Source of the DNA: Emcibacteraceae bacterium
GTDB taxonomy: Bacteria > Pseudomonadota > Alphaproteobacteria > Sphingomonadales > Emcibacteraceae
DNA: 49,098 bases
Direction of reading: 5' to 3'
Assembly: GCA_028281625.1 (NCBI GenBank)
Contig: JANQJN010000143.1
Span: forward strand, 1-49,098
The notes under the pieces were generated by a model, which was not told the DNA's origin, made no database searches, and saw nothing but the letters and a program-made list of their open reading frames with translations. A program made the translations under genes and the position numbers. Each line of letters opens with the position of its first letter. Position 1 is the first letter of the stretch. This document shows positions 1-7,887 of this stretch, one piece after another.

Positions 1-141
1 CGCGCCATTCTCACCCGGAGTTACTTTTTTGGGTTCCATATTCCAGACTTCTGTTGCTCGTGGTTCGGGAACCATTTGTGCTCCTACATAGCTGGTACAG
101 AGCGCTAGACTGATGGTTATAAAAACGATGGCTTTTTTCAA
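1..141 (-). CDS. Secreted protein, N-terminal fragment (DUF1080-like start)
   Basis: Only the first 47 codons are in the window; the gene continues beyond base 1. The start is TTG at 141, chosen because AGGGAG lies about 8 bases upstream and the frame opens at once with a Sec signal peptide (MKKAIVFITISLALCTSYVG, then AQ). The mature start reads MVPEPRATEVWNMEP, then KKVTPGENGA. This resembles the leader segment seen before the DUF1080 (3-keto-disaccharide hydrolase) fold in secreted proteins, but the diagnostic domain is outside the window, so the family is a guess. The divergent GMC oxidoreductase and subunit 3 genes are of the type that make 3-keto sugars, which would fit. The export call is firm; the function is tentative. 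Confidence 0.6.
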   Translation of the reverse strand, partial: MKKAIVFITISLALCTSYVGAQMVPEPRATEVWNMEPKKVTPGENGA

Positions 142-249
142 AACTTAACTCCCTGAATATTCTTTTTAAAAAGAGTAGGGCTTCAAAAGAAGGCTGTCAA
201 TTGGCACAGATTATGGCTATAGTTTTTTAAAAAATAAGAGGGAAGTTAA

Positions 250-1941
250 ATGGCATCATATGATGGTTTTGAATATGACGTATTGATTGTTGGGTCAGGG
301 GCAGGCGGTGGCATGTCAGCCCATATCCTTACCGAAGCTGGGATAAAAGTTCTGATGCTTGAAGCAGGACGGGACTACGATCCGGTTGAAGAAACCCCCA
401 TGTTTCAAATGAACCATGAAGCGCCGCTTCGCGGTGTTCCCACACCGGATAAGGAGACATTCGGCTATTATGATGCCACGGTCAACGGTGGCTGGTGGGT
501 TCCGGGGGAGCCATACACCAAAGCTGAAGGGACAGAATTTCTATGGTGGCGGTCCAGGATGCTTGGCGGTCGGACAAACCACTTTGGTCGATATGTGCCG
601 CGCTTTAATGATCGCGATTTTAAGCCCTTCAGTCATGATGGTCTGGGTGTTGATTGGCCGCTGGATTATGATGAAGTTCAGCCTTGGTACGACAAATGCG
701 AAAAACTGGTTGGTGTCAGCGGTAATAATCCTGGTGTATATGACGTGCCAGATAGCGGAGAAGGAGTGCTTCAACCCCATGCGCAGCCGCGTGTTTATGA
801 ACTTCTTGTCGAAGAGGCTTGTAAGAAACTGGGGCTTCCGATTGTACCCATGCGCCGCGCGGTCCTCACCCGTGCCATTGATACCCGAGAAGCCTGTTTT
901 AATGCCACTGACTGTGGCCGTGGATGTTCTATTGGCGCAGCCTTTCAAACGACAACATCGGTTATTCCATGGGCAAAAGATACAGGAAACTTGAAAGTTT
1001 TGACGGACGCCATGGTTCGCGAAGTCCATTTGAACGACGAAGGAAAAGCGTCGGGTGTGACATTTGTGAACAAGAAAACACGCGAAGATGTTCGTCTTGA
1101 TGCGGCCGTTGTGATCCTTGCTGCCAGTGCCTGCGAAACGGCGCGCCTGATGCTTAATTCAAAAAGTGAGCGTTTCCCAAATGGCCTTGCAAATTCAAGC
1201 GGGCAGGTGGGTCGCAACCTCATGGATAGCACGGGCGCTAATTTTAGCGGTCATGTCCCGGCGCTACGCGGTCGGCCCCGTTATAACGAAGATGGACTGA
1301 GCGGAAACCACCTTTACATCCCCTGGTGGGATTATGAAGGACAGGATAATGGGTCGGTAAAATTCAAGCGTGGCTATCATCTTGAAATTGGCGGTGGCTT
1401 TGGTGAACCAGGAATGGGTGTTGGTGGTTCCGCCGATGGTTATGGTGCTTCCGCAAAACAAATGGTTCGGGATAACTATGGAAGTAACATTAGCCTATAT
1501 CTCCGTGGTGAGATGGTGGTAAACGAAAACTGTTTCTGTGAAATTGACCCGGACGTTAAGGACGAATGGGGTATTCCGGTACTCAGGTTTCACTGGAAAT
1601 GGTCTGATGAAGAATATAATCAGGTAGCCCACGGTCTTGAATGGAGCAAAAAAATTATCGAAGCCATGGGTGGTTATGTCACAACTTCCGGAACGACCCC
1701 GGAAGAGGCTTTGCTTCCCGGAGGTGAGATTATTCATGAAGTGGGAACCACACGTATGGGCGATGACCCCACCACATCGGTGACCAATAAATGGGGGCAG
1801 TGCTGGGATGTGGATAATCTTTACATTATGGACGGCGGGGTGTTTGCATCAAACCCCCATAAAAACTGCACCATCACCATTCTGACACTGGCGATGAAAA
1901 ATTCAACCTATCTGGCTGAGCAACTTAAGGGAGACGCGTAA
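250..1941 (+). CDS. GMC-family FAD-dependent oxidoreductase (sugar or alcohol dehydrogenase, catalytic subunit)
   Basis: This is a 563-residue flavoprotein of the glucose-methanol-choline family. The N-terminal Rossmann segment DVLIVGSGAGGGMSA (about residues 10-24), followed by an acidic strand end (MLEAGRDYD), binds FAD. The C-terminal DNLYIMDGGVFASNPHKNCT carries the His/Asn pair expected at the active site. A C-x5-C-x3-C cluster at about residues 216-226 (CFNATDCGRGC) resembles the region that holds an Fe-S cluster in some FAD-dependent sugar dehydrogenases; this is inference. There is no signal peptide, so export would have to be piggyback on the Tat-signal-bearing partner that follows with a one-base overlap. 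GAGGGAAG precedes the ATG. By analogy with glucoside 3-dehydrogenases the likely reaction is oxidation of a sugar or glycoside, but the substrate cannot be read from sequence. Confidence 0.9.
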   Translation: MASYDGFEYDVLIVGSGAGGGMSAHILTEAGIKVLMLEAGRDYDPVEETPMFQMNHEAPLRGVPTPDKETFGYYDATVNGGWWVPGEPYTKAEGTEFLWWRSRMLGGRTNHFGRYVPRFNDRDFKPFSHDGLGVDWPLDYDEVQPWYDKCEKLVGVSGNNPGVYDVPDSGEGVLQPHAQPRVYELLVEEACKKLGLPIVPMRRAVLTRAIDTREACFNATDCGRGCSIGAAFQTTTSVIPWAKDTGNLKVLTDAMVREVHLNDEGKASGVTFVNKKTREDVRLDAAVVILAASACETARLMLNSKSERFPNGLANSSGQVGRNLMDSTGANFSGHVPALRGRPRYNEDGLSGNHLYIPWWDYEGQDNGSVKFKRGYHLEIGGGFGEPGMGVGGSADGYGASAKQMVRDNYGSNISLYLRGEMVVNENCFCEIDPDVKDEWGIPVLRFHWKWSDEEYNQVAHGLEWSKKIIEAMGGYVTTSGTTPEEALLPGGEIIHEVGTTRMGDDPTTSVTNKWGQCWDVDNLYIMDGGVFASNPHKNCTITILTLAMKNSTYLAEQLKGDA

Positions 1942-2654
1942 TGACCAATAAATACGTTTCCAAGATAAACCGTCGTGATAGCCTTAAGTGGCTTGGAAGT
2001 CTGTCGTCTTTCGTGGTTGTTGGTGGTGTTGTTGTTGCGTGTGATACGCCACAGGAGCCAATGCCAGACGTAACAGGCGAGAGTAATTGGCCAAACCTTA
2101 CGTTCGAGCCGATAAACGCGCCGGGTTATGGCACCGATCCAGATTTGCTCAATCCAACGACCCCTTGGCCAAAAACGCTAACAGAGGAACAGCTAAACCT
2201 GGTTGCGCATTTAAGCGACATCATTTGCCCTGCTGATGATGGCGGCCCCTCCGCAACGGATGTTGGTGTGCCGGATGTAATTGATGAATGGGTTAGCGCT
2301 CCATACCCTGCGCAACAATCGGATCGGGTTCTCATCCTAAATGGTCTTCACTGGCTTGATGACGAAGCGGGTCGCAGATTTGGTAGTATTTTTATAGTCG
2401 CAAGTGCGCCCGAGCAGCTGCAGATCATTGACGACATTGCCTTTGAAACACAAAAAGAAGTGGCAGAATTCGAGCATGCGGCACTTTTCTTTGATAAGCT
2501 GCGCACGCTGGTATTTGGCGGATATTTCACCACCCCCGAAGGGATGGCGGATATTGGTTACATGGGGAACGTCCCTATCCTTGGCGATTATCCTGGTCCA
2601 ACCGAAGAGGCCATGGTGCATCTCAATGAGGTTATTGCGAATTTGCCTGCATAG
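1941..2654 (+). CDS. Gluconate 2-dehydrogenase subunit 3-family protein, Tat lipoprotein-like
   Basis: This 237-residue protein is the small partner of the preceding GMC oxidoreductase. Its ATG at 1941 overlaps the upstream stop by one base (TAATG), which points to coupled translation. The N-terminus has a twin-arginine motif (NRRDSLKW), a hydrophobic stretch and a lipobox-like VVVAC, so Tat export with lipid anchoring is plausible. The body (for example EEQLNLVAHLSDIICPADDGGPSA) matches the subunit 3 family, which in known complexes accompanies and exports the FAD subunit. No cytochrome c gene follows, although three-gene sugar dehydrogenase complexes usually have one. The electron acceptor is therefore not encoded here, or lies elsewhere. 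Confidence 0.85.
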   Translation: MTNKYVSKINRRDSLKWLGSLSSFVVVGGVVVACDTPQEPMPDVTGESNWPNLTFEPINAPGYGTDPDLLNPTTPWPKTLTEEQLNLVAHLSDIICPADDGGPSATDVGVPDVIDEWVSAPYPAQQSDRVLILNGLHWLDDEAGRRFGSIFIVASAPEQLQIIDDIAFETQKEVAEFEHAALFFDKLRTLVFGGYFTTPEGMADIGYMGNVPILGDYPGPTEEAMVHLNEVIANLPA

Positions 2655-2674
2655 AAAACCTGTTTTTCCAAGGG

Positions 2675-2706
2675 AAAAAAAAGAGCGCGGATTAATCTGC
2701 GCCCTC
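2675..2706 (-). terminator. Rho-independent terminator of the amidohydrolase gene
   Basis: Read on the minus strand, a GC-rich hairpin with arms GGCGC and GCGCT around the self-complementary GATTAATC is followed by a run of eight T. It lies 24 bases past the stop of the amidohydrolase at 2731. On the plus strand the same hairpin lacks a good T run, so it is a weaker stop for the gene ending at 2654. Confidence 0.8.
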
Positions 2707-2730
2707 AGTCTTTCATATGGAGTACTCAAA

Positions 2731-4371
2731 CTATTCTCTTGGAGTGGTGATGATTGGCATAGGGCCAGGTGGAATGCCAAGCCGATCTTTTTCAGCCTTT
2801 ACCATCGCTCGAACATCCGCAAGGAGTTGTGGGGCGTCATAAACAATACCGTCCTTAATGGTGTATTTAACTCCACCAACACGTTCTACTTCGCGGGTTT
2901 CATCATTTAACTTAATATGGCCGGTGCCAAGTAACACATGGAGGTTTGCAAGCGGGTTTTCTTTTGTCACCACAAAATCCGCTTTCTTACCTACTTGGAC
3001 AGACCCCACTTCATCGTCAATGCCTAATGCTTTTGCCGCCACCAGGGTTGCCGCATGGATAACTTCTAGCGAAGAAAACCCCGCTTCCTGCAACAGTTCC
3101 AGCTCCTGGATATAACCAAAGCCATAGAGGTTGTAGATATAACCAGAATCAGATCCCGGGATAACCTTGCCACCACGATTTTTATATTCATTTACAAATG
3201 TCATCCATAATTGGTAATTATTTTTCCACTCAATTTCATCTTCAAGCGTCCAGTCAAACCAATAAGAACCATGGGCGTCCCGGTTTGGGCGGTAAAATTC
3301 CCAAAGGTTTGGCATGGTATATTCTTCGTGCCATAAGGCTCGGCTCATACGCATGAAATCGCGGCTTGTCTGATAAGCGGTGAAAGTGGGGGATAAAACG
3401 AAATCGCGGTCAAGAAGCGTTTGCATCACCTCGTTCCATTTTTCGCTGCCAGGTTGTGCAGCTTGTTTCCAGAGCCGTCCTGCTTCACCAAAGCGGTCCT
3501 GTTCATCGTGATAAATGTAGCTAGGCGGATAGCGTTGCAGTTGTTTGTCCTCAAACATGGCTTCCGGCAGACCATACCAGTGCTCCATAGACTTAAGACC
3601 GTGTTCCGACGTGGTCAGTACATTGGCATGGGTTACATCAAGCTGCGCGTGGTGTGTTGTGCTGTTTAAGCCCAGCTTATCGGCTTCTTCCAGCGCTGCC
3701 CACATGATTTCTTCCGGGGCACCAAAGAACTTAACGCCTGAGCCACCAGCTTCCTTGATGTTGCGGATACGCTCACGAGCCTGCTCAGGAGTGTTAATGG
3801 GTCCTGCTTCGCTGGAATCAAAAACGGGATACACTTCGATGCGGGGACCGGTAATTTCATTATTTTCAAGCTTTCTCTTTTGCTCCAACTCCCACATCAT
3901 GCCTTCGCCGCCAAGGGTGCGACCGCTGGTGACCCCGTGTCCCATCCAAAGCTTTAAGACGTATTCCGGCGGCACATTTTGGCCGGAGGCTGGCGTGTGC
4001 AAGTGAAGATGACTATCAATAAAGCCTGGCATGATATACATCCCTGACATATCAATTTCTGTTCCGCCGTTCAGTGGTGGCCGGTTATCCGGATTGATCG
4101 GCAGGAGTGGATAACCCACTGTTTTTACTTCCACAATTCGATCATTTTCGATAACAATATCCACCGGTCCTCGTGTTGGTGCGCCGGTACCATCAATCAA
4201 ATATGCGCCGCGTAGGATCAAGCGTTCGTATGGGCCTTCTCCTTCGCTTCTTGGCTCAATGATGAGGCCATCCTGTGATCGTGCGGATTGAGGCGCGACA
4301 ATCATGAGAACTGCCGTGCCTGCAGCTAGAAGCATGATGAGCGTCATCAGTCTTTTTACTATAAGTGTCAT
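2731..4371 (-). CDS. Secreted amidohydrolase-family metal-dependent hydrolase
   Basis: This 546-residue protein belongs to the amidohydrolase superfamily (imidazolonepropionase/prolidase-like TIM barrel). The start at 4371 is preferred over an in-frame codon 51 bases upstream because GGAGG sits 8 bases before it and a Sec signal peptide begins there (MTLIVKRLMTLIMLLAAGTA, ending near SARSQ). The metal-binding HxH is in GFIDSHLHLHT after an N-terminal beta-sandwich segment. STTHHAQLD and SEHGLKSMEHW supply further histidines, and PGSDSGY carries the late aspartate. The C-terminus returns to the sandwich (VGKKADFVV). Secreted members act on amides, dipeptides or cyclic compounds; the substrate is unknown. 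It is a separate unit from the minus-strand operon upstream (212-base gap) and has its own terminator. Confidence 0.85.
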   Translation of the reverse strand: MTLIVKRLMTLIMLLAAGTAVLMIVAPQSARSQDGLIIEPRSEGEGPYERLILRGAYLIDGTGAPTRGPVDIVIENDRIVEVKTVGYPLLPINPDNRPPLNGGTEIDMSGMYIMPGFIDSHLHLHTPASGQNVPPEYVLKLWMGHGVTSGRTLGGEGMMWELEQKRKLENNEITGPRIEVYPVFDSSEAGPINTPEQARERIRNIKEAGGSGVKFFGAPEEIMWAALEEADKLGLNSTTHHAQLDVTHANVLTTSEHGLKSMEHWYGLPEAMFEDKQLQRYPPSYIYHDEQDRFGEAGRLWKQAAQPGSEKWNEVMQTLLDRDFVLSPTFTAYQTSRDFMRMSRALWHEEYTMPNLWEFYRPNRDAHGSYWFDWTLEDEIEWKNNYQLWMTFVNEYKNRGGKVIPGSDSGYIYNLYGFGYIQELELLQEAGFSSLEVIHAATLVAAKALGIDDEVGSVQVGKKADFVVTKENPLANLHVLLGTGHIKLNDETREVERVGGVKYTIKDGIVYDAPQLLADVRAMVKAEKDRLGIPPGPMPIITTPRE

Positions 4372-4563
4372 AAATTCCTCCCTCAAATAATCTTGTACCT
4401 CCAATGTCGCCAAACAAAGCATTGGGGTGTGCTGGTGATTTTAATTTATGGACAAGTACAAGTCATAATGAGCGTCCCTTCGCTCAATACGCGCTATATT
4501 ATAATGTGCATATAGCAAGTTGACTAATAAGGTCTTTTGAACTGTGGCTTAACAAAACAGAAT

Positions 4564-4581
4564 GGAAGCGTTTAAACTTCC
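4564..4581 (-). terminator. Possible weak terminator after the cupin gene
   Basis: The arms GGAAG (4564-4568) and CTTCC (4577-4581) form a small hairpin two bases past the cupin stop. On the minus strand it is followed by a T-rich but interrupted tract. The stem is short, so this is only a candidate. The rest of the 4372-4583 gap shows no gene. Confidence 0.3.
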
Positions 4582-4583
4582 AA

Positions 4584-5303
4584 TTATTCCTGCCATTCTG
4601 CTTCGTATATTTGACGGACGTCGTCGAGCGCCTCATCGCGCACGCCGAGATATGGCGTGCCGTGTTCGGGTCTGGGTTTCAGACGGGTCGTGATATCAAG
4701 TCCATGTGCCCCTTCCGGGCCGGCGATAAAACCATGGATGTTATTACGGTCAAGGGAGACCAAATTAATATTTCCTTTGGTCAATTGCTGATCAACGGTC
4801 TTTCGTATTCTTACTATATTACCAGGAACATAGTCTCTGTCTTCACTAACCACTTCAAAGTTTCTAACGCGCGCTTCTCCGCCAAGTCCAAGGGTGACTA
4901 CATTACCGTAATCATGACGGTGAAGACGAATTTCCGTATTGGGTGCCAAGCGCCAGTGAAGTACGGTGAAGCTTTCCCCGCCCGGTGTAAAACCGATTTC
5001 AGTGCCGGGTGTAAAGCTTTGGGTGCTATCATTCCAGGCCGCCGGGTCTGGTACTGCATCAATATGTGCGGCAAGTGCAGCAATTGAGTGTAGATATTCA
5101 TCCTGCCCTGCGGTGGACGTATCGCCAATCAGTGATTTTGCCAGTGGATTAGCAGCGTCGAGAAATTGTTGGTATGTGGACGAGTCCTGTGCGGCAGCAA
5201 ATGTATTAACCAAGTTTAGAAAAGCGACCGAGGCGGCGCTACCAACAATGAATTCCCGCCTTTTGGCAAAAATACCATCAGCAATTTCGACTTCTTCAGT
5301 CAT
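4584..5303 (-). CDS. Tat-exported cupin protein with a 3-His metal site (thiol dioxygenase-like)
   Basis: The 239-residue product starts at 5303 with AGGAGGAAG just upstream, embedded in the last codons of the nitrilase gene, which it overlaps by 8 bases. The N-terminus [12 protein letters not shown] followed by a hydrophobic stretch ending near FAAAQ looks like a Tat signal. The core is a cupin barrel: RLHRHDYGN gives H128 and H130, and NNIHGF gives H190. Three histidines without the usual glutamate recall cysteine/cysteamine-type dioxygenases, so a mononuclear iron site is plausible; this is inferred from motif spacing, not homology. It is odd that an exported protein is translationally coupled to two cytoplasmic enzymes (nitrilase and BKACE). 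The true substrate is unknown. Confidence 0.75.
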   Translation of the reverse strand: MTEEVEIADGIFAKRREFIVGSAASVAFLNLVNTFAAAQDSSTYQQFLDAANPLAKSLIGDTSTAGQDEYLHSIAALAAHIDAVPDPAAWNDSTQSFTPGTEIGFTPGGESFTVLHWRLAPNTEIRLHRHDYGNVVTLGLGGEARVRNFEVVSEDRDYVPGNIVRIRKTVDQQLTKGNINLVSLDRNNIHGFIAGPEGAHGLDITTRLKPRPEHGTPYLGVRDEALDDVRQIYEAEWQE

Positions 5304-6240
5304 CTTCTTCCTCCTCGACGAATGTCACCACACTTTGGCGCGGCGTTTCGTTGACCCGAAGCTCAAAAATATCTGGCCGCGCATAGTGGCCGATCACGTC
5401 AAGATCATAGCGTGATTTCGCAATGTCATTCAAATCAACTTTTGTTGAAATAAGGCCCTCTTCACCAATGAGCGGGCCAGCCAGCTTTTCACCAAGTGGA
5501 CCAAAAATAACGCTGCCACCAGGGATAAGAGCCTCATCCGATGGCCAATTTTCGACTTTTAAGCCTAATTCATTCGGTGAAGGCTGGTATTGGCAGGCCG
5601 AGATGACAAAACATCGTCCCTCCAAGGCGATATGCTGCATGGTGGATTGCCATACGGGTCGCGCATCAACTGTGGGCGCACACCAGATTTCAATGCCTTT
5701 TGAATACATGGTGGTTCTAAGTAGTGGCATATAATTTTCCCAGCAGATTACCGCACCGGTTTTTCCCACACTTGTATCCACCACAGAGAGTGTGGAGCCA
5801 TCGCCCTGTCCCCAGATTAGCCGCTCTGAACCCGTTGGTATTAATTTTCGGTGTTTGTTGGTAAGTCCCTTATCTGGATCAATAAAAACGGCTGTGCAAT
5901 ATAATGTGGAACCAGATTTTTCAATGATGCCTGCGACAATAGAGGTGCCAGTTCTGTTTGATAGTCCACTCAGCGCTTCCATTTCCGGCCCGTTAAGTTC
6001 AATGGCAGCGTCATAGTATTTTTGAAAAGTTTCTCTTCCACTTTCCAGACGGAAGCCAAGTTGGGTGCCGAAACTTTCTCCCTTCGGGTAGCCACCGAGA
6101 ATCGCTTCCGGAAGGACAACGATATCTGGCCCTGCGGCTGATATTTCCTGTTCATAGCTGAGGATTTTTTTCAATGTCGCCTCGGTTCCTTTGGGTGAAG
6201 AACCAAGCTGCAGGACACTCAGTGTTTTTAAGTCTGTCAT
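5296..6240 (-). CDS. Nitrilase (carbon-nitrogen hydrolase superfamily)
   Basis: The 314-residue enzyme shows the full catalytic triad: E45 in [15 protein letters not shown]132 in KHRKLIPTG and C166 in [12 protein letters not shown]. The CWENYMPL context is the one found in true nitrilases (nitrile to carboxylic acid plus ammonia) rather than amidases. No signal peptide is present, so it is cytoplasmic. It is the middle gene of a three-gene minus-strand operon, 2 bases after the BKACE stop and overlapping the cupin start by 8 bases. This arrangement suggests that a nitrile or amide-like compound is converted alongside a beta-keto acid cleavage step. The exact substrate is not predictable. Confidence 0.92.
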   Translation of the reverse strand: MTDLKTLSVLQLGSSPKGTEATLKKILSYEQEISAAGPDIVVLPEAILGGYPKGESFGTQLGFRLESGRETFQKYYDAAIELNGPEMEALSGLSNRTGTSIVAGIIEKSGSTLYCTAVFIDPDKGLTNKHRKLIPTGSERLIWGQGDGSTLSVVDTSVGKTGAVICWENYMPLLRTTMYSKGIEIWCAPTVDARPVWQSTMQHIALEGRCFVISACQYQPSPNELGLKVENWPSDEALIPGGSVIFGPLGEKLAGPLIGEEGLISTKVDLNDIAKSRYDLDVIGHYARPDIFELRVNETPRQSVVTFVEEEEDD

Positions 6241-6242
6241 AT

Positions 6243-7067
6243 TTAGTCTCTCACATTAAAAGTACTACGGACCAGATCTGCGGTGGCGAGGGGGCGCCGC
6301 GCTATATCTGCAATACGGGCAGCATGACTGATCATTTCGGCATTATTCTCAAGCAAGCTATTGTCCGATTTCCAGATGTTATTTTCAAAGCCAACCCGCA
6401 CGTGCCCATTTTCAAACGCAGCATGGGAAATACATTCAAGCTCATTATCCTGAAAGCCGCACACCGACCAGGGAAACGAGGCTTCAATCGAATTTTCCAT
6501 TAGCAAAATTGAAGCCTCCATACTTTCTCTTGATTGTCCCTGATAACTTCCTAGCACAAACAATGCGAATGGTTCTTCATCAGGGAATATCCCACGTTTC
6601 CGGTAGTCTTTAAATCTAAGATAATCATCACGATTATAGAGAATAAACTGCGGGAATATTTTTTCGACCTTAATCCATTTCAAAAAATCTGAAAATTCTG
6701 AAACATCATCTTCACCGGGACACAGTTCGCGTAAGGCGAGTGATACGGCTTCCGGTCTCAAGTTTCGAACCATTTCCATTTGCTGGTGACGATTGTAAAT
6801 GCCCACAGCCTCTGTTGTCGCCTGAATGATCAGATTATTACCCACGGCGTCTTTCACGGCTGCGATGGATGCTTTGTAGCGGTCTACATCCAGCGAATGG
6901 GTGCCTTCCTCATCCCGTACATGCAAGTGAAGTATGCTTGCACCCGCCTCGCTGATCTCAATCGCGCATTGTGCCATTTCCTTTGGTGTGAGTGGAATTT
7001 CCGGATGATCTGCTTTTTGCCGTCTCGCACCATTGGGTGCGCTCATAATGATGAAGGGATTGTTCAT
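6243..7067 (-). CDS. Beta-keto acid cleavage enzyme (BKACE, DUF849)
   Basis: The 274-residue TIM-barrel protein matches the family of 3-keto-5-aminohexanoate cleavage enzyme. These enzymes condense a beta-keto acid with acetyl-CoA and release acetoacetate plus a new acyl-CoA. The zinc-binding pair H47/H49 is in [10 protein letters not shown]. The N-terminal [10 protein letters not shown] and the C-terminal [10 protein letters not shown], which bears the conserved glutamate, fit the family. It is the first gene of the operon with nitrilase and cupin. No clear Shine-Dalgarno is seen before the ATG at 7067. BKACE substrates vary widely (aminated, carnitine-derived, hydrophobic), so the specific acid is unknown. 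The divergent neighbour is ompW, and both share the 135-base region with the FNR-type box. Confidence 0.9.
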   Translation of the reverse strand: MNNPFIIMSAPNGARRQKADHPEIPLTPKEMAQCAIEISEAGASILHLHVRDEEGTHSLDVDRYKASIAAVKDAVGNNLIIQATTEAVGIYNRHQQMEMVRNLRPEAVSLALRELCPGEDDVSEFSDFLKWIKVEKIFPQFILYNRDDYLRFKDYRKRGIFPDEEPFALFVLGSYQGQSRESMEASILLMENSIEASFPWSVCGFQDNELECISHAAFENGHVRVGFENNIWKSDNSLLENNAEMISHAARIADIARRPLATADLVRSTFNVRD

Positions 7068-7124
7068 TAATTGTTATCGCAAGTTTCTGATTTCGCACGG
7101 TTAATATCAAGTATTGCAATATAA

Positions 7125-7138
7125 TTGACCTTGGTCAA
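7125..7138 (+). promoter_or_regulatory. FNR/FixK-type box upstream of ompW, with matching -10
   Basis: TTGACCTTGGTCAA is a perfect dyad (TTGAC, 4 bases, GTCAA) fitting the FNR/FixK/FnrL consensus. Its centre is 7131.5. A -10-like TATTTA at 7161-7166 predicts a start near 7173, which places the box at -41.5, the class II activator position. The known FNR control of ompW in enterobacteria supports the call. The BKACE operon starts in the other direction and could also respond. Confidence 0.75.
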
Positions 7139-7202
7139 ATTTTTCCCTCTGCTCTGGCGTTATTTATTAGGCAGATGATAAAACTTGACTGGAGGAAATG
7201 AG

Positions 7203-7841
7203 ATGTCAAAAAAATTATTGGCCGGAGTGAGCTTGGCCGCACTTTCATTAATTGGTGCTGAAACAGCAATGGCACAACAAGCAGGTGATCTGTTTGTACG
7301 TGCCCGCGCTATCTATGTTGCCCCGGATGAAAGCGCAACAACATCAATTGGTGGTACTGTCTCCATCGATAACAAGGTGGTGCCGGAGCTAGACTTCACA
7401 TACTTCATTGCTGACAATATCGGTCTTGAACTGATTGCTGCGACAACAAAGCATAATGTTGTTGGTGTAGGCACAGCGCTTGGCGCGTCTGCGGATCTTG
7501 GTAGTGCGTGGCTTTTGCCGCCAACATTGTCACTTCAGTATCACCTGCCGATGTCAAATGGTGAAGCATTTAAACCTTACATCGGTGCCGGTATTAACTA
7601 CACATTCTTCTATAGTGAAAAGGAAGCTGGCGGCGCGATTACAGACTTTAATCTTAAAGACAGTGTAGGATTTTCACTGCAGGCAGGAATGGATTTTGAA
7701 ATCGCGGAAAACACATTTTTCAACGTGGATGTTAAAAAGCTATTCTTAAGCACAGATGCCGAAATCAACGGTGGTACTGTCACCGCAGATGTGAAGATTG
7801 ATCCATGGATCATCGGTGCCGGTATCGGTAGAAAATTCTAA
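7203..7841 (+). CDS. ompW: OmpW-family outer-membrane beta-barrel protein
   Basis: The start at 7203 follows GGAGG with a 7-base spacer and opens a Sec signal peptide (MSKKLLAGVSLAALSLIGAE, cleaved near AMAQQ). The 212-residue product has the OmpW pattern: VRARAIYVAPDES at the start of the barrel, LPPTLSLQYHLP, KPYIGAGINYT, and a C-terminal GAGIGRKF ending in phenylalanine for BAM recognition. OmpW forms an eight-stranded barrel with a hydrophobic channel for small nonpolar molecules. It is monocistronic, between an FNR-type box and a strong terminator. Confidence 0.93.
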   Translation: MSKKLLAGVSLAALSLIGAETAMAQQAGDLFVRARAIYVAPDESATTSIGGTVSIDNKVVPELDFTYFIADNIGLELIAATTKHNVVGVGTALGASADLGSAWLLPPTLSLQYHLPMSNGEAFKPYIGAGINYTFFYSEKEAGGAITDFNLKDSVGFSLQAGMDFEIAENTFFNVDVKKLFLSTDAEINGGTVTADVKIDPWIIGAGIGRKF

Positions 7842-7860
7842 TTGTACCTTATAAGTGAAA

Positions 7861-7887
7861 GGCCCGTAATTTTACGGGCCTTTTTTT
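7861..7887 (+). terminator. Rho-independent terminator of ompW
   Basis: A perfect 9-bp stem, GGCCCGTAA with TTACGGGCC around a TT loop, is followed by seven T. It starts 19 bases after the ompW stop and overlaps the last bases of the convergent mdeA gene. Confidence 0.95.

Noticed and set aside
541-1029. Open frame on the minus strand inside the GMC oxidoreductase
   Set aside because: No start signal or domain, and the plus-strand gene is well supported.
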